In this document: positions 22,445-33,586 of the stretch, one piece after another | Numbering within the stretch: the stretch's first letter is position 1 | Layout: each line of letters opens with the position of its first letter | Assembly: GCF_963662255.1 (NCBI RefSeq) | Contig: NW_026912062.1 | Coordinates: forward strand, 496,001-560,000 | DNA length: 64,000 bases | DNA from: Cinclus cinclus | Taxonomy: Eukaryota; Chordata; Aves; Passeriformes; Cinclidae | Direction of reading: 5' to 3' | The notes under the pieces: generated by a model | The model's database searches: none | The model's input: the letters and a program-made list of their open reading frames with translations, nothing else | Told to the model about the DNA's origin: nothing | Made by a program: the position numbers and the translations under genes

Positions 22445-25400
22445 CATTAGACTACAAAAATTTCATAACGACGAGGATTTCTCCCAGACCAAAGCTGCCC
22501 CCTCCTCCAAACCTGGCTGCCATCAGAGGCCCAAACGCGCCCCACAAAATGACATCTGCCAAGTGGGCTCTTGAGTTTGGCTTCTTGGGGAAAAGTGCCT
22601 CCTTTCGGAGCCAACTTGCCTAACTAGGCTGTGGCCCGTCCTGGGCTTTTGCCTCCAAAAATTCCATAAGGACGAGGATTTCTCCCAGGCCAAAGCTGCC
22701 CCCTCCTCCAAACCTGGCTGCCATCGGAGGCCCAAACGCGCCCCACAAAATGACACCTGCATTGAGGGTTCTTGAGTTTGGCTTCCTGGAGAAAAGTGCC
22801 TCCTTTCGGAGTCAACTTGCCTGCGGCCCATGCAGGGCTTTTGCCTACAAAAATTCCAGAAGGACGAGGATTTCTCCCAGACCAAAGCTGCCCCCTCCTC
22901 CAAACCTGGCTGCCATCGGAGGCCCAAACGTGCCCTACAAAATGACACCTGCCAAGTGGGCTCTTGAGTTTGGCTTCTTGGGTGGAAGTGCCTCCTTTCA
23001 AAGCCAACTTGCCTGCGGCCCGTGCTGGGCTTTTGCCTACAAAAATTCCATAAGGACGAGGATTTCTCCCAGACCAAAGCTGCCCCCTCCTCCAAACCTG
23101 GCTGCCATCGGAGGCCCAAACGCGCCCTACAAAATGACATCTGCCAAGTGGGCTCTTGAGTTTGGCTTCTTGGGGAAAAGTGCCTCCTTTCGGAGCCAAC
23201 TTGCCTAACTAGGCTGCGGCCCGTCCTGGGCTTTTGCCTCCAAAAATTCCAGAAGGACGAGGATTTCTCCCAGGCCAAAGCTGCCCCCTCCTCCAAACCA
23301 GGCTGCCATCGGAGGCCCAAACGCGCCCTACAAAATGACACCTGCCAAGTGGGCTCTTGAGTTTGGTTTCTTGGGGAAAAGTGACTCCTTTCAAAACCAA
23401 CTTGCCTGCGTCCCGTCCCGGGCTTTAGACTACAAAAATTCCATAAGGACGAGGATTCCTCCCAGACCAAAGCTGCCCCCTCCTCCAAACCTGGCTGCCA
23501 TCGGAGGCCCAAACGCGCCCTACAAAATGACACCTGCCAAGTGGGCTCTTGAGTTTGGCTTCTTGGGGGAAAGTGCCTCCTTTCAAAGCCAACTTGCCTG
23601 CGGCCCGTCCTGGGCTTTTGCCTACAAAAATTCCATAAGGACGAGGATTTCTCCCAGACCAAAGCTGCCCCCTCCTCCAAACCTGGCTGCCATCGGAGGC
23701 CCAAATGCGCCCTACAAAATGACATCTGCCAAGTGGGCTCTTGAGTTTGGGTTCTTGGGGAAAAGTGCTTCCTTTCGGAGCCAAAATGCCTAACTTGCCT
23801 GCGGCCCGTCCTGGGCTTTTGCCTACAAAAATTCCATAAGGACGAGGATTTCTCCCAGACCAAAGCTGCCCCCTCCTCCAAACCTGGCTGCCATCAGAGG
23901 CCCAAACGCGCCCTACAAAATGACATCTGCCAAGTGGGCTCTTGAGTTTGGCTTCTTGGGGAAAAATGCCTCCTTTCAAAGCCAACTTGCCTAACAAGCC
24001 TGCAGCCCATTCCGGGCTTTTGCCTACAAAAATTCCATAAGGACGAGGATTTCTCCCAGACCAAAGCTGCCCCCTCCTCCAAACCTGGCTGCCATCGGAG
24101 GCCCAAACGCGCCCCACAAAATGACACCTGCATTGAGGGTTCTTGAGTTTGGCTTCCTGGAGAAAAGTGCCTCCTTTCGGAGTCAACTTGCCTGCGGCCC
24201 ATGCAGGGCTTTTGCCTACAAAAATTCCATAAGGACGAGGATTTCTCCCAGACCAAAGCTGCCCCCTCCTCCAAACCTGGCTGCCATCGGAGGCCCAAAC
24301 GTGCCCTACAAAATGACACCTGCCAAGTGGGCTCTTGAGTTTGGCTTCTTGGGTGGAAGTGCCTCCTTTCAAAGCCAACTTGCCTGCGGCCCGTCCTGGG
24401 CTTTTGCCTACAAAAATTCCATAAGGACGAGGATTTCTCCCAGACCAAAGCTGCCCCCTCCTCCAAACCTGGCTGCCATCGGAGGCCCAAACGCGCCCTA
24501 CAAAATGACATCTGCATTGTGGGTTCTTGAGTTTGGCTTCTTGGGGAAAAGTGCCTCCTTTCGAAGCCAACTTGCCTAACTAGGCTGCGGCCCGTCCTGG
24601 GCTTTTGCCTCCAAAAATTCCATAAGGACGAGGATTTCTCCCAGGCCAAAGCTGCCCCCTCCTCCAAACCTGGCTGCCATCGGAGGCCCAAACGCGCCCT
24701 ACAAAATGACACCTGCCAAGTGGGCTCTTGAGTTTGGTTTCTTGGGGAAAAGTGACTCCTTTCAAAACCAACTTGCCTGCGTCCCGTCCCGGGCTTTAGA
24801 CTACAAAAATTCCATAAGGACGAGGATTCCTCCCAGACCAAAGCTGCCCCCTCCTCCAAACCTGGCTGCCATCGGAGGCCCAAACGCGCCCTACAAAATG
24901 ACACCTGCCAAGTGGGCTCTTGAGTTTGGCTTCTTGGGTGGAAGTACCTCCTTTCAAAGCCAACTTGCCTGCGGCCCGTGCTGGGCTTTTGCCTACAAAA
25001 ATTCCATAAGGACGAGGATTTCTCCCAGACCAAAGCTGCCCCCTCCTCCAAACCTGGCTGCCATCGGTGGCCCAAACGCGCCCTACAAAATGACATCTGC
25101 CAAGTGGGCTCCTGAGTTTGGCTTCTTGGGGGAAAGTGCCTCCTTTCAAAGCCAACTTGCCTGCAGCCCGTGCTGGGCTTTAGACTACAAAAATTCCATA
25201 AGGACGAGGATTTCTCCCAGACCAAAGCTGCCCCCTCCTCCAAACCTGGCTGCCATCGGAGGCCCAAACGTGCCCCACAAAATGACATCTGCATTGAGGG
25301 TTCTTGAGTTTGGCTTCTTGGGGAAAAGTGCCTCCTTTCGGAGCCAACTTGCCTAACTAGGCTGCAGCCCATTCTGGGCTTTTGCCTACAAAAATTCCAT

Positions 25401-25963
25401 AAGGACGAGGATTTCTCCCAGACCAAAGCTGCCCCCTCCTCCAAACCTAGCTGACATCGGTGGCCCAAACGCGCCCTACAAAATGACATCTGCCAAGTGG
25501 ACTCCTGAGTTTGGCTTCTTGGGGGAAAGTGCCTCCTTTCGGAGCCAACTTGCCTGCGGCCCGTGCTGGGCTTTTGCCTACAAAAATTCCAGAAGGACGA
25601 GGATTTCTCCCAGACCAAAGCTGCCCCCTCCTCCAAACCTGGCTGCCATCGGAGGCCCAAACGCGCCCTACAAAATGACACCTGCCAAGTGGGCTCTTGA
25701 GTTTGGCTTCTTGGGTGGAAGTGCCTCCTTTCAAAGCCAACTTGCCTGCGGCCCGTCCTGGGCTTTTGCCTCCAAAAATTCCATAAGGACGAGGATTTCT
25801 CCCAGACCAAAGCTGCCCCCTCCTCCAAACCTGGCTGCCATCGGAGGCCCAAACGCGCCCTACAAAATAACATCTGCCAAGTGGGCTCTTGAGTTTGGCT
25901 TCTTGCGGAAAAGTGCCTCCTTTCAAAGCCAACTTGCCTAACTAGCCTGCGGCCCGTGCTGGG
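22445..25963 (+). repeat. Core HOR unit 2, 18 monomers (3,519 bp)
   Basis: Length equals 18x192 + 7x9. It begins with the standard order of seven monomers seen in the 11-mer. It then re-enters an earlier HOR position near 23.9 kb (ggggaaaaatgcc, taacaagcctgcagcc), so it looks like a fusion of two partial units. The closing landmark reads tttcataaccacg instead of the usual aacgacg. Confidence 0.83.
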
Positions 25964-28504
25964 CATTAGACTACAAAAATTTCATAACCACGAGGATTTC
26001 TCCCAGACCAAAGCTGCCCCCTCCTCCAAACCTGGCTGCCATCAGAGGCCCAAACGCGCCCCACAAAATGACATCTGCCAAGTGGGCTCTTGAGTTTGGC
26101 TTCTTGGGGAAAAGTGCCTCCTTTCGGAGCCAACTTGCCTAACTAGGCTGTGGCCCGTCCTGGGCTTTTGCCTCCAAAAATTCCATAAGGACGAGGATTT
26201 CTCCCAGGCCAAAGCTGCCCCCTCCTCCAAACCTGGCTGCCATCGGAGGCCCAAACGCGCCCCACAAAATGACACCTGCATTGAGGGTTCTTGAGTTTGG
26301 CTTCCTGGAGAAAAGTGCCTCCTTTCGGAGTCAACTTGCCTGCGGCCCATGCAGGGCTTTTGCCTACAAAAATTCCAGAAGGACGAGGATTTCTCCCAGA
26401 CCAAAGCTGCCCCCTCCTCCAAACCTGGCTGCCATCGGAGGCCCAAACGTGCCCTACAAAATGACACCTGCCAAGTGGGCTCTTGAGTTTGGCTTCTTGG
26501 GTGGAAGTGCCTCCTTTCAAAGCCAACTTGCCTGCGGCCCGTGCTGGGCTTTTGCCTACAAAAATTCCATAAGGACGAGGATTTCTCCCAGACCAAAGCT
26601 GCCCCCTCCTCCAAACCTGGCTGCCATCGGAGGCCCAAACGCGCCCTACAAAATGACATCTGCCAAGTGGGCTCTTGAGTTTGGCTTCTTGGGGAAAAGT
26701 GCCTCCTTTCGGAGCCAACTTGCCTAACTAGGCTGCGGCCCGTCCTGGGCTTTTGCCTCCAAAAATTCCATAAGGACGAGGATTTCTCCCAGGCCAAAGC
26801 TGCCCCCTCCTCCAAACCTGGCTGCCATCGGAGGCCCAAACGCGCCCTACAAAATGACACCTGCCAAGTGGGCTCTTGAGTTTGGTTTCTTGGGGAAAAG
26901 TGACTCCTTTCAAAACCAACTTGCCTGCGTCCCGTCCCGGGCTTTAGACTACAAAAATTCCATAAGGACGAGGATTCCTCCCAGACCAAAGCTGCCCCCT
27001 CCTCCAAACCTGGCTGCCATCGGAGGCCCAAACGCGCCCTACAAAATGACACCTGCCAAGTGGGCTCTTGAGTTTGGCTTCTTGGGGGAAAGTGCCTCCT
27101 TTCAAAGCCAACTTGCCTGCGGCCCGTCCTGGGCTTTTGCCTACAAAAATTCCATAAGGACGAGGATTTCTCCCAGACCAAAGCTGCCCCCTCCTCCAAA
27201 CCTGGCTGCCATCGGAGGCCCAAACGCGCCCTACAAAATGACATCTGCCAAGTGGGCTCTTGAGTTTGGGTTCTTGGGGAAAAGTGCTTCCTTTCGGAGC
27301 CAAAATGCCTAACTTGCCTGCGGCCCGTCCTGGACTTTTGCCTCCAAAAATTCCATAAGGACGAGGATTTCTCCCAGACCAAAGCTGCCCCCTCCTCCAA
27401 ACCTGGCTGCCATCAGAGGCCCAAACGCGCCCTACAAAATGACATCTGCCAAGTGGGCTCTTGAGTTTGGCTTCTTGGGGAAAAGTGCCTCCTTTCGGAG
27501 TCAACTTGCCGGCGGCCCATGCAGGGCTTTTGCCTACAAAAATTCCATAAGGACGAGGATTTCTCCCAGACCAAAGCTGCCCCCTCCTCCAAACCTGGCT
27601 GCCATCGGTGGCCCAAACGCGCCCTACAAAATGACATCTGCCAAGTGGGCTCCTGAGTTTGGCTTCTTGGGGGAAAGTGCCTCCTTTCAAAGCCAACTTG
27701 CCTGCAGCCCGTGCTGGGCTTTAGACTACAAAAATTCCATAAGGACGAGGATTTCTCCCAGACCAAAGCTGCCCCCTCCTCCAAACCTGGCTGCCATCGG
27801 AGGCCCAAACGCGCCCCACAAAATGACATCTGCATTGAGGGTTCTTGAGTTTGGCTTCTTGGGGAAAAGTGCCTCCTTTCGGAGCCAACTTGCCTAACTA
27901 GGCTGCAGCCCATTCTGGGCTTTTGCCTACAAAAATTCCATAAGGACGAGGATTTCTCCCAGACCAAAGCTGCCCCCTCCTCCAAACCTAGCTGACATCG
28001 GTGGCCCAAACGCGCCCTACAAAATGACATCTGCCAAGTGGACTCCTGAGTTTGGCTTCTTGGGGGAAAGTGCCTCCTTTCGGAGCCAACTTGCCTGCGG
28101 CCCGTGCTGGGCTTTTGCCTACAAAAATTCCAGAAGGACGAGGATTTCTCCCAGACCAAAGCTGCCCCCTCCTCCAAACCTGGCTGCCATCGGAGGCCCA
28201 AACGTGCCCTACAAAATGACACCTGCCAAGTGGGCTCTTGAGTTTGGCTTCTTGGGTGGAAGTGCCTCCTTTCAAAGCCAACTTGCCTGCGGCCCGTCCT
28301 GGGCTTTTGCCTACAAAAATTCCATAAGGACGAGGATTTCTCCCAGACCAAAGCTGCCCCCTCCTCCAAACCTGGCTGCCATCGGAGGCCCAAACGCGCC
28401 CTACAAAATGACATCTGCCAAGTGGGCTCTTGAGTTTGGCTTCTTGCGGAAAAGTGCCTCCTTTCAAAGCCAACTTGCCTAACTAGCCTGCGGCCCGTGC
28501 TGGG
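25964..28504 (+). repeat. Core HOR unit 3, 13 monomers (2,541 bp)
   Basis: Length equals 13x192 + 5x9. It is the 11-mer plus two 192 bp monomers: one with ggagtcaacttgccggcggcc (about 27340-27531) and one with tagctgacatcggtgg (27989). Otherwise monomer order is the same as the 11-mer unit at 28505. Confidence 0.87.
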
Positions 28505-29490
28505 CATTAGACTACAAAAATTTCATAACGACGAGGATTTCTCCCAGACCAAAGCTGCCCCCTCCTCCAAACCTGGCTGCCATCAGAGGCCCAAACGCGC
28601 CCCACAAAATGACATCTGCCAAGTGGGCTCTTGAGTTTGGCTTCTTGGGGAAAAGTGCCTCCTTTCGGAGCCAACTTGCCTAACTAGGCTGTGGCCCGTC
28701 CTGGGCTTTTGCCTCCAAAAATTCCATAAGGACGAGGATTTCTCCCAGGCCAAAGCTGCCCCCTCCTCCAAACCTGGCTGCCATCGGAGGCCCAAACGCG
28801 CCCCACAAAATGACACCTGCATTGAGGGTTCTTGAGTTTGGCTTCCTGGAGAAAAGTGCCTCCTTTCGGAGTCAACTTGCCTGCGGCCCATGCAGGGCTT
28901 TTGCCTACAAAAATTCCAGAAGGACGAGGATTTCTCCCAGACCAAAGCTGCCCCCTCCTCCAAACCTGGCTGCCATCGGAGGCCCAAACGTGCCCTACAA
29001 AATGACACCTGCCAAGTGGGCTCTTGAGTTTGGCTTCTTGGGTGGAAGTGCCTCCTTTCAAAGCCAACTTGCCTGCGGCCCTTGCTGGGCTTTTGCCTAC
29101 AAAAATTCCATAAGGACGAGGATTTCTCCCAGACCAAAGCTGCCCCCTCCTCCAAACCTGGCTGCCATCGGAGGCCCAAACGCGCCCTACAAAATGACAT
29201 CTGCCAAGTGGGCTCTTGAGTTTGGCTTCTTGGGGAAAAGTGCCTCCTTTCGGAGCCAACTTGCCTAACTAGGCTGCGGCCCGTCCTGGGCTTTTGCCTC
29301 CAAAAATTCCAGAAGGACGAGGATTTCTCCCAGGCCAAAGCTGCCCCCTCCTCCAAACCAGGCTGCCATCGGAGGCCCAAACGCGCCCTACAAAATGACA
29401 CCTGCCAAGTGGGCTCTTGAGTTTGGTTTCTTGGGGAAAAGTGACTCCTTTCAAAACCAACTTGCCTGCGTCCCGTCACGGGCTTTAGAC

Positions 29491-29682
29491 TACAAAAATT
29501 CCATAAGGACGAGGATTCCTCCCAGACCAAAGCTGCCCCCTCCTCCAAACCTGGCTGCCATCGGAGGCCCAAACGCGCCCTACAAAATGACACCTGCCAA
29601 GTGGGCTCTTGAGTTTGGCTTCTTGGGGGAAAGTGCCTCCTTTCAAAGCCAACTTGCCTGCGGCCCGTCCTGGGCTTTTGCC
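29491..29682 (+). repeat. Representative 192 bp monomer
   Basis: This copy runs from one tacaaaaattcca anchor to the next. The order within a monomer is: an A-rich start; a ggacgaggat segment; a pyrimidine-rich tract (gctgccccctcctcc); ctggctgccatcggaggccc; the CpG pair in aacgcgccc; acaaaatgaca; a G/T-rich half (gggctcttgagtttggcttc); the gggg(a/t)aaag variable site; cctccttt with cgg or caa; caacttgcc; and finally the gcccNNNNNgggc palindrome and cttttgcc. Most monomers in the window align to it without gaps. This copy carries the ggattcctccc variant typical of the monomer after each cccgtcccgggc monomer. Confidence 0.95.
29663..29675. other. Small inverted repeat gccc-N5-gggc (example)
   Basis: The arms GCCC (29663-29666) and GGGC (29672-29675) flank a five-base loop, gtcct. 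The same arms occur in nearly every monomer while the loop varies among gtcct, gtgct, attct and atgca. After gcagccc the arms extend to AGCCC/GGGCT. In the cgtcccgtcccgggc monomer the arm and loop rearrange to give CCCGGG. Whether the stem ever forms in the cell is not shown by sequence. Confidence 0.6.
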
Positions 29683-29883
29683 TACAAAAATTCCATAAGG
29701 ACGAGGATTTCTCCCAGACCAAAGCTGCCCCCTCCTCCAAACCTGGCTGCCATCGGAGGCCCAAACGCGCCCTACAAAATGACATCTGCCAAGTGGGCTC
29801 TTGAGTTTGGGTTCTTGGGGAAAAGTGCTTCCTTTCGGAGCCAAAATGCCTAACTTGCCTGCGGCCCGTCCTGGGCTTTTGCC
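29683..29883 (+). repeat. Representative 201 bp (long) monomer
   Basis: This is the same unit as the 192 bp class plus nine bases near its right end, where aatgcct is followed by aacttgcct. It carries the tttgggttc and gtgcttcctttcggagccaaaatgcc variants that mark one recurrent HOR position. Long monomers make up roughly 38 percent of the array by length arithmetic. They come in three junction forms: taacttgcctgc, taactagcctgc and taactaggctgc. Confidence 0.93.
29851..29859 (+). repeat. Nine-base duplication that makes the long monomer
   Basis: The extra taacttgcc repeats the preceding cttgcc context, so it looks like a 9 bp tandem slippage product. The same insertion occurs at the same site in about 125 monomers. 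It is the only recurrent insertion in the window and introduces a TAA in the plus-strand frame. It sits directly left of the gcccNNNNNgggc palindrome. Confidence 0.9.
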
Positions 29884-30661
29884 TCCAAAAATTCCATAAG
29901 GACGAGGATTTCTCCCAGACCAAAGCTGCCCCCTCCTCCAAACCTGGCTGCCATCGGTGGCCCAAACGCGCCCTACAAAATGACATCTGCCAAGTGGGCT
30001 CCTGAGTTTGGCTTCTTGGGGGAAAGTGCCTCCTTTCAAAGCCAACTTGCCTGCAGCCCGTGCTGGGCTTTAGACTACAAAAATTCCATAAGGACGAGGA
30101 TTTCTCCCAGACCAAAGCTGCCCCCTCCTCCAAACCTGGCTGCCATCGGAGGCCCAAACGCGCCCCACAAAATGACATCTGCATTGAGGGTTCTTGAGTT
30201 TGGCTTCTTGGGGAAAAGTGCCTCCTTTCGGAGCCAACTTGCCTAACTAGGCTGCAGCCCATTCTGGGCTTTTGCCTACAAAAATTCCATAAGGACGAGG
30301 ATTTCTCCCAGACCAAAGCTGCCCCCTCCTCCAAACCTGGCTGCCATCGGAGGCCCAAACGTGCCCTACAAAATGACACCTGCCAAGTGGGCTCTTGAGT
30401 TTGGCTTCTTGGGTGGAAGTGCCTCCTTTCAAAGCCAACTTGCCTGCGGCCCGTCCTGGGCTTTTGCCTACAAAAATTCCATAAGGACGAGGATTTCTCC
30501 CAGACCAAAGCTGCCCCCTCCTCCAAACCTGGCTGCCATCGGAGGCCCAAACGCGCCCTACAAAATGACATCTGCCAAGTGGGCTCTTGAGTTTGGCTTC
30601 TTGCGGAAAAGTGCCTCCTTTCAAAGCCAACTTGCCTAACTAGCCTGCGGCCCGTGCTGGG

Positions 30662-33586
30662 CATTAGACTACAAAAATTTCATAACGACGAGGATTTCTC
30701 CCAGACCAAAGCTGCCCCCTCCTCCAAACCTGGCTGCCATCAGAGGCCCAAACGCGCCCCACAAAATGACATCTGCCAAGTGGGCTCTTGAGTTTGGCTT
30801 CTTGGGGAAAAGTGCCTCCTTTCGGAGCCAACTTGCCTAACTAGGCTGTGGCCCGTCCTGGGCTTTTGCCTCCAAAAATTCCATAAGGACGAGGATTTCT
30901 CCCAGGCCAAAGCTGCCCCCTCCTCCAAACCTGGCTGCCATCGGAGGCCCAAACGCGCCCCACAAAATGACACCTGCATTGAGGGTTCTTGAGTTTGGCT
31001 TCCTGGAGAAAAGTGCCTCCTTTCGGAGTCAACTTGCCTGCGGCCCATGCAGGGCTTTTGCCTACAAAAATTCCAGAAGGACGAGGATTTCTCCCAGACC
31101 AAAGCTGCCCCCTCCTCCAAACCTGGCTGCCATCGGAGGCCCAAACGTGCCCTACAAAATGACACCTGCCAAGTGGGCTCTTGAGTTTGGCTTCTTGGGT
31201 GGAAGTGCCTCCTTTCAAAGCCAACTTGCCTGCGGCCCGTGCTGGGCTTTTGCCTACAAAAATTCCATAAGGACGAGGATTTCTCCCAGACCAAAGCTGC
31301 CCCCTCCTCCAAACCTGGCTGCCATCGGAGGCCCAAACGCGCCCTACAAAATGACATCTGCCAAGTGGGCTCTTGAGTTTGGCTTCTTGGGGAAAAGTGC
31401 CTCCTTTCGGAGCCAACTTGCCTAACTAGGCTGCGGCCCGTCCTGGGCTTTTGCCTCCAAAAATTCCATAAGGACGAGGATTTCTCCCAGGCCAAAGCTG
31501 CCCCCTCCTCCAAACCAGGCTGCCATCGGAGGCCCAAACGCGCCCTACAAAATGACACCTGCCAAGTGGGCTCTTGAGTTTGGTTTCTTGTGGAAAAGTG
31601 ACTCCTTTCAAAACCAACTTGCCTGCGTCCCGTCCCGGGCTTTAGACTACAAAAATTCCATAAGGACGAGGATTCCTCCCAGACCAAAGCTGCCCCCTCC
31701 TCCAAACCTGGCTGCCATCGGAGGCCCAAACGCGCCCTACAAAATGACACCTGCCAAGTGGGCTCTTGAGTTTGGCTTCTTGGGGGAAAGTGCCTCCTTT
31801 CAAAGCCAACTTGCCTGCGGCCCGTCCTGGGCTTTTGCCTACAAAAATTCCATAAGGACGAGGATTTCTCCCAGACCAAAGCTGCCCCCTCCTCCAAACC
31901 TGGCTGCCATCGGAGGCCCAAACGCGCCCTACAAAATGACATCTGCCAAGTGGGCTCTTGAGTTTGGGTTCTTGGGGAAAAGTGCTTCCTTTCGGAGCCA
32001 AAATGCCTAACTTGCCTGCGGACCGTCCTGGGCTTTTGCCTCCAAAAATTCCATAAGGACGAGGATTTCTCCCAGACCAAAGCTGCCCCCTCCTCCAAAC
32101 CTGGCTGCCATCAGAGGCCCAAACGCGCCCTACAAAATGACATCTGCCAAGTGGGCTCTTGAGTTTGGCTTCTTGGGGAAAAGTGCCTCCTTTCGGAGTC
32201 AACTTGCCGGCGGCCCATGCAGGGCTTTTGCCTACAAAAATTCCATAAGGACGAGGATTTCTCCCAGACCAAAGCTGCCCCCTCCTCCAAACCTGGCTGC
32301 CATCGGAGGCCCAAACGTGCCCTACAAAATGACATCTGCCAAGTGGGCTCTTGAGTTTCGCTTCTTGGGTGGAAGTGCCTCCTTTCGGAGCCAACTTGCC
32401 TGCGGCCCGTGCTGGGCTTTTGCCTACAAAAATTCCATAAGGACGAGGATTTCTCCCAGACCAAAGCTGCCCCCTCCTCCAAACCTGGCTGCCATCGGAG
32501 GCCCAAACGCGCCCTACAAAATGACATCTGCCAAGTGGGCTCTTGAGTTTGGCTTCTTGGGTGGAAGTACCTCCTTTCAAAGCCAACTTGCCTGCGGCCC
32601 GTGCTGGGCTTTTGCCTACAAAAATTCCATAAGGACGAGGATTTCTCCCAGACCAAAGCTGCCCCCTCCTCCAAACCTGGCTGCCATCGGTGGCCCAAAC
32701 GCGCCCTACAAAATGACATCTGCCAAGTGGGCTCCTGAGTTTGGCTTCTTGGGGGAAAGTGCCTCCTTTCAAAGCCAACTTGCCTGCAGCCCGTGCTGGG
32801 CATTAGACTACAAAAATTCCATAAGGACGAGGATTTCTCCCAGACCAAAGCTGCCCCCTCCTCCAAACCTGGCTGCCATCGGAGGCCCAAACGCGCCCCA
32901 CAAAATGACATCTGCATTGAGGGTTCTTGAGTTTGGCTTCTTGGGGAAAAGTGCCTCCTTTCGGAGCCAACTTGCCTAACTAGGCTGCAGCCCATTCTGG
33001 GCTTTTGCCTACAAAAATTCCATAAGGACGAGGATTTCTCCCAGACCAAAGCTGCCCCCTCCTCCAAACCTAGCTGACATCGGTGGCCCAAACGCGCCCT
33101 ACAAAATGACATCTGCCAAGTGGACTCCTGAGTTTGGCTTCTTGGGGGAAAGTGCCTCCTTTCGGAGCCAACTTGCCTGCGGCGCGTGCTGGGCTTTTGC
33201 CTACAAAAATTCCAGAAGGACGAGGATTTCTCCCAGACCAAAGCTGCCCCCTCCTCCAAACCTGGCTGCCATCGGAGGCCCAAACGCGCCCTACAAAATG
33301 ACACCTGCCAAGTGGGCTCTTGAGTTTGGCTTCTTGGGTGGAAGTGCCTCCTTTCAAAGCCAACTTGCCTGCGGCCCGTGCTGGGCTTTTGCCTACAAAA
33401 ATTCCATAAGGACGAGGATTTCTCCCAGACCAAAGCTGCCCCCTCCTCCAAACCTGGCTGCCATCGGAGGCCCAAACGCGCCCTACAAAATAACATCTGC
33501 CAAGTGGGCTCTTGAGTTTGGCTTCTTGCGGAAAAGTGCCTCCTTTCAAAGCCAACTTGCCTAACTAGCCTGCGGCCCGTGCTGGG
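30662..33586 (+). repeat. Core HOR unit 5, 15 monomers (2,925 bp)
   Basis: Length equals 15x192 + 5x9, four 192 bp monomers longer than the 11-mer. The additions include the ccggcggcc monomer, the gtttcgcttcttgggtgg and gggtggaagtacc monomers (about 32.3-32.6 kb), and the tagctgacatcggtgg monomer (33071). An isolated gcattagac without tttcataacg occurs near 32809. Confidence 0.87.

Larger units (their letters stand above)
28505..30661 (+). repeat. Core HOR unit 4, basic 11-mer (2,157 bp)
   Basis: This is the simplest core unit (11x192 + 5x9). The order is: 1 landmark tttcataacgacg, long; 2 cattgagg with cctggagaaaag; 3 ccagaagg with aacgtgcc; 4 long with aggctgcggcc; 5 gtgactcctttcaaaacc with cccgtcacgggctttagac; 6 ggattcctccc; 7 tttgggttc with ccaaaatgcc, long; 8 atcggtgg with gggctcctgag; 9 cattgagg, long, ending aggctgcagcc; 10 aacgtgcc with gggtggaag; 11 cttgcggaaaag, long, ending gcattagac. 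The five long monomers are 1, 4, 7, 9 and 11. Confidence 0.9.

Noticed and set aside
29491..29682. tRNA-like or RNA polymerase III internal promoter
   Set aside because: No convincing A box and B box pair or cloverleaf is visible in the consensus on either strand.
29683..29883. CENP-B box in the monomer
   Set aside because: I looked for TTCG-N4-A-N2-CGGG on both strands. The nearest stretch (tttcggagccaacttgc) lacks the required A and CGGG, and the cccgtcctgggc side does not match the reverse box.
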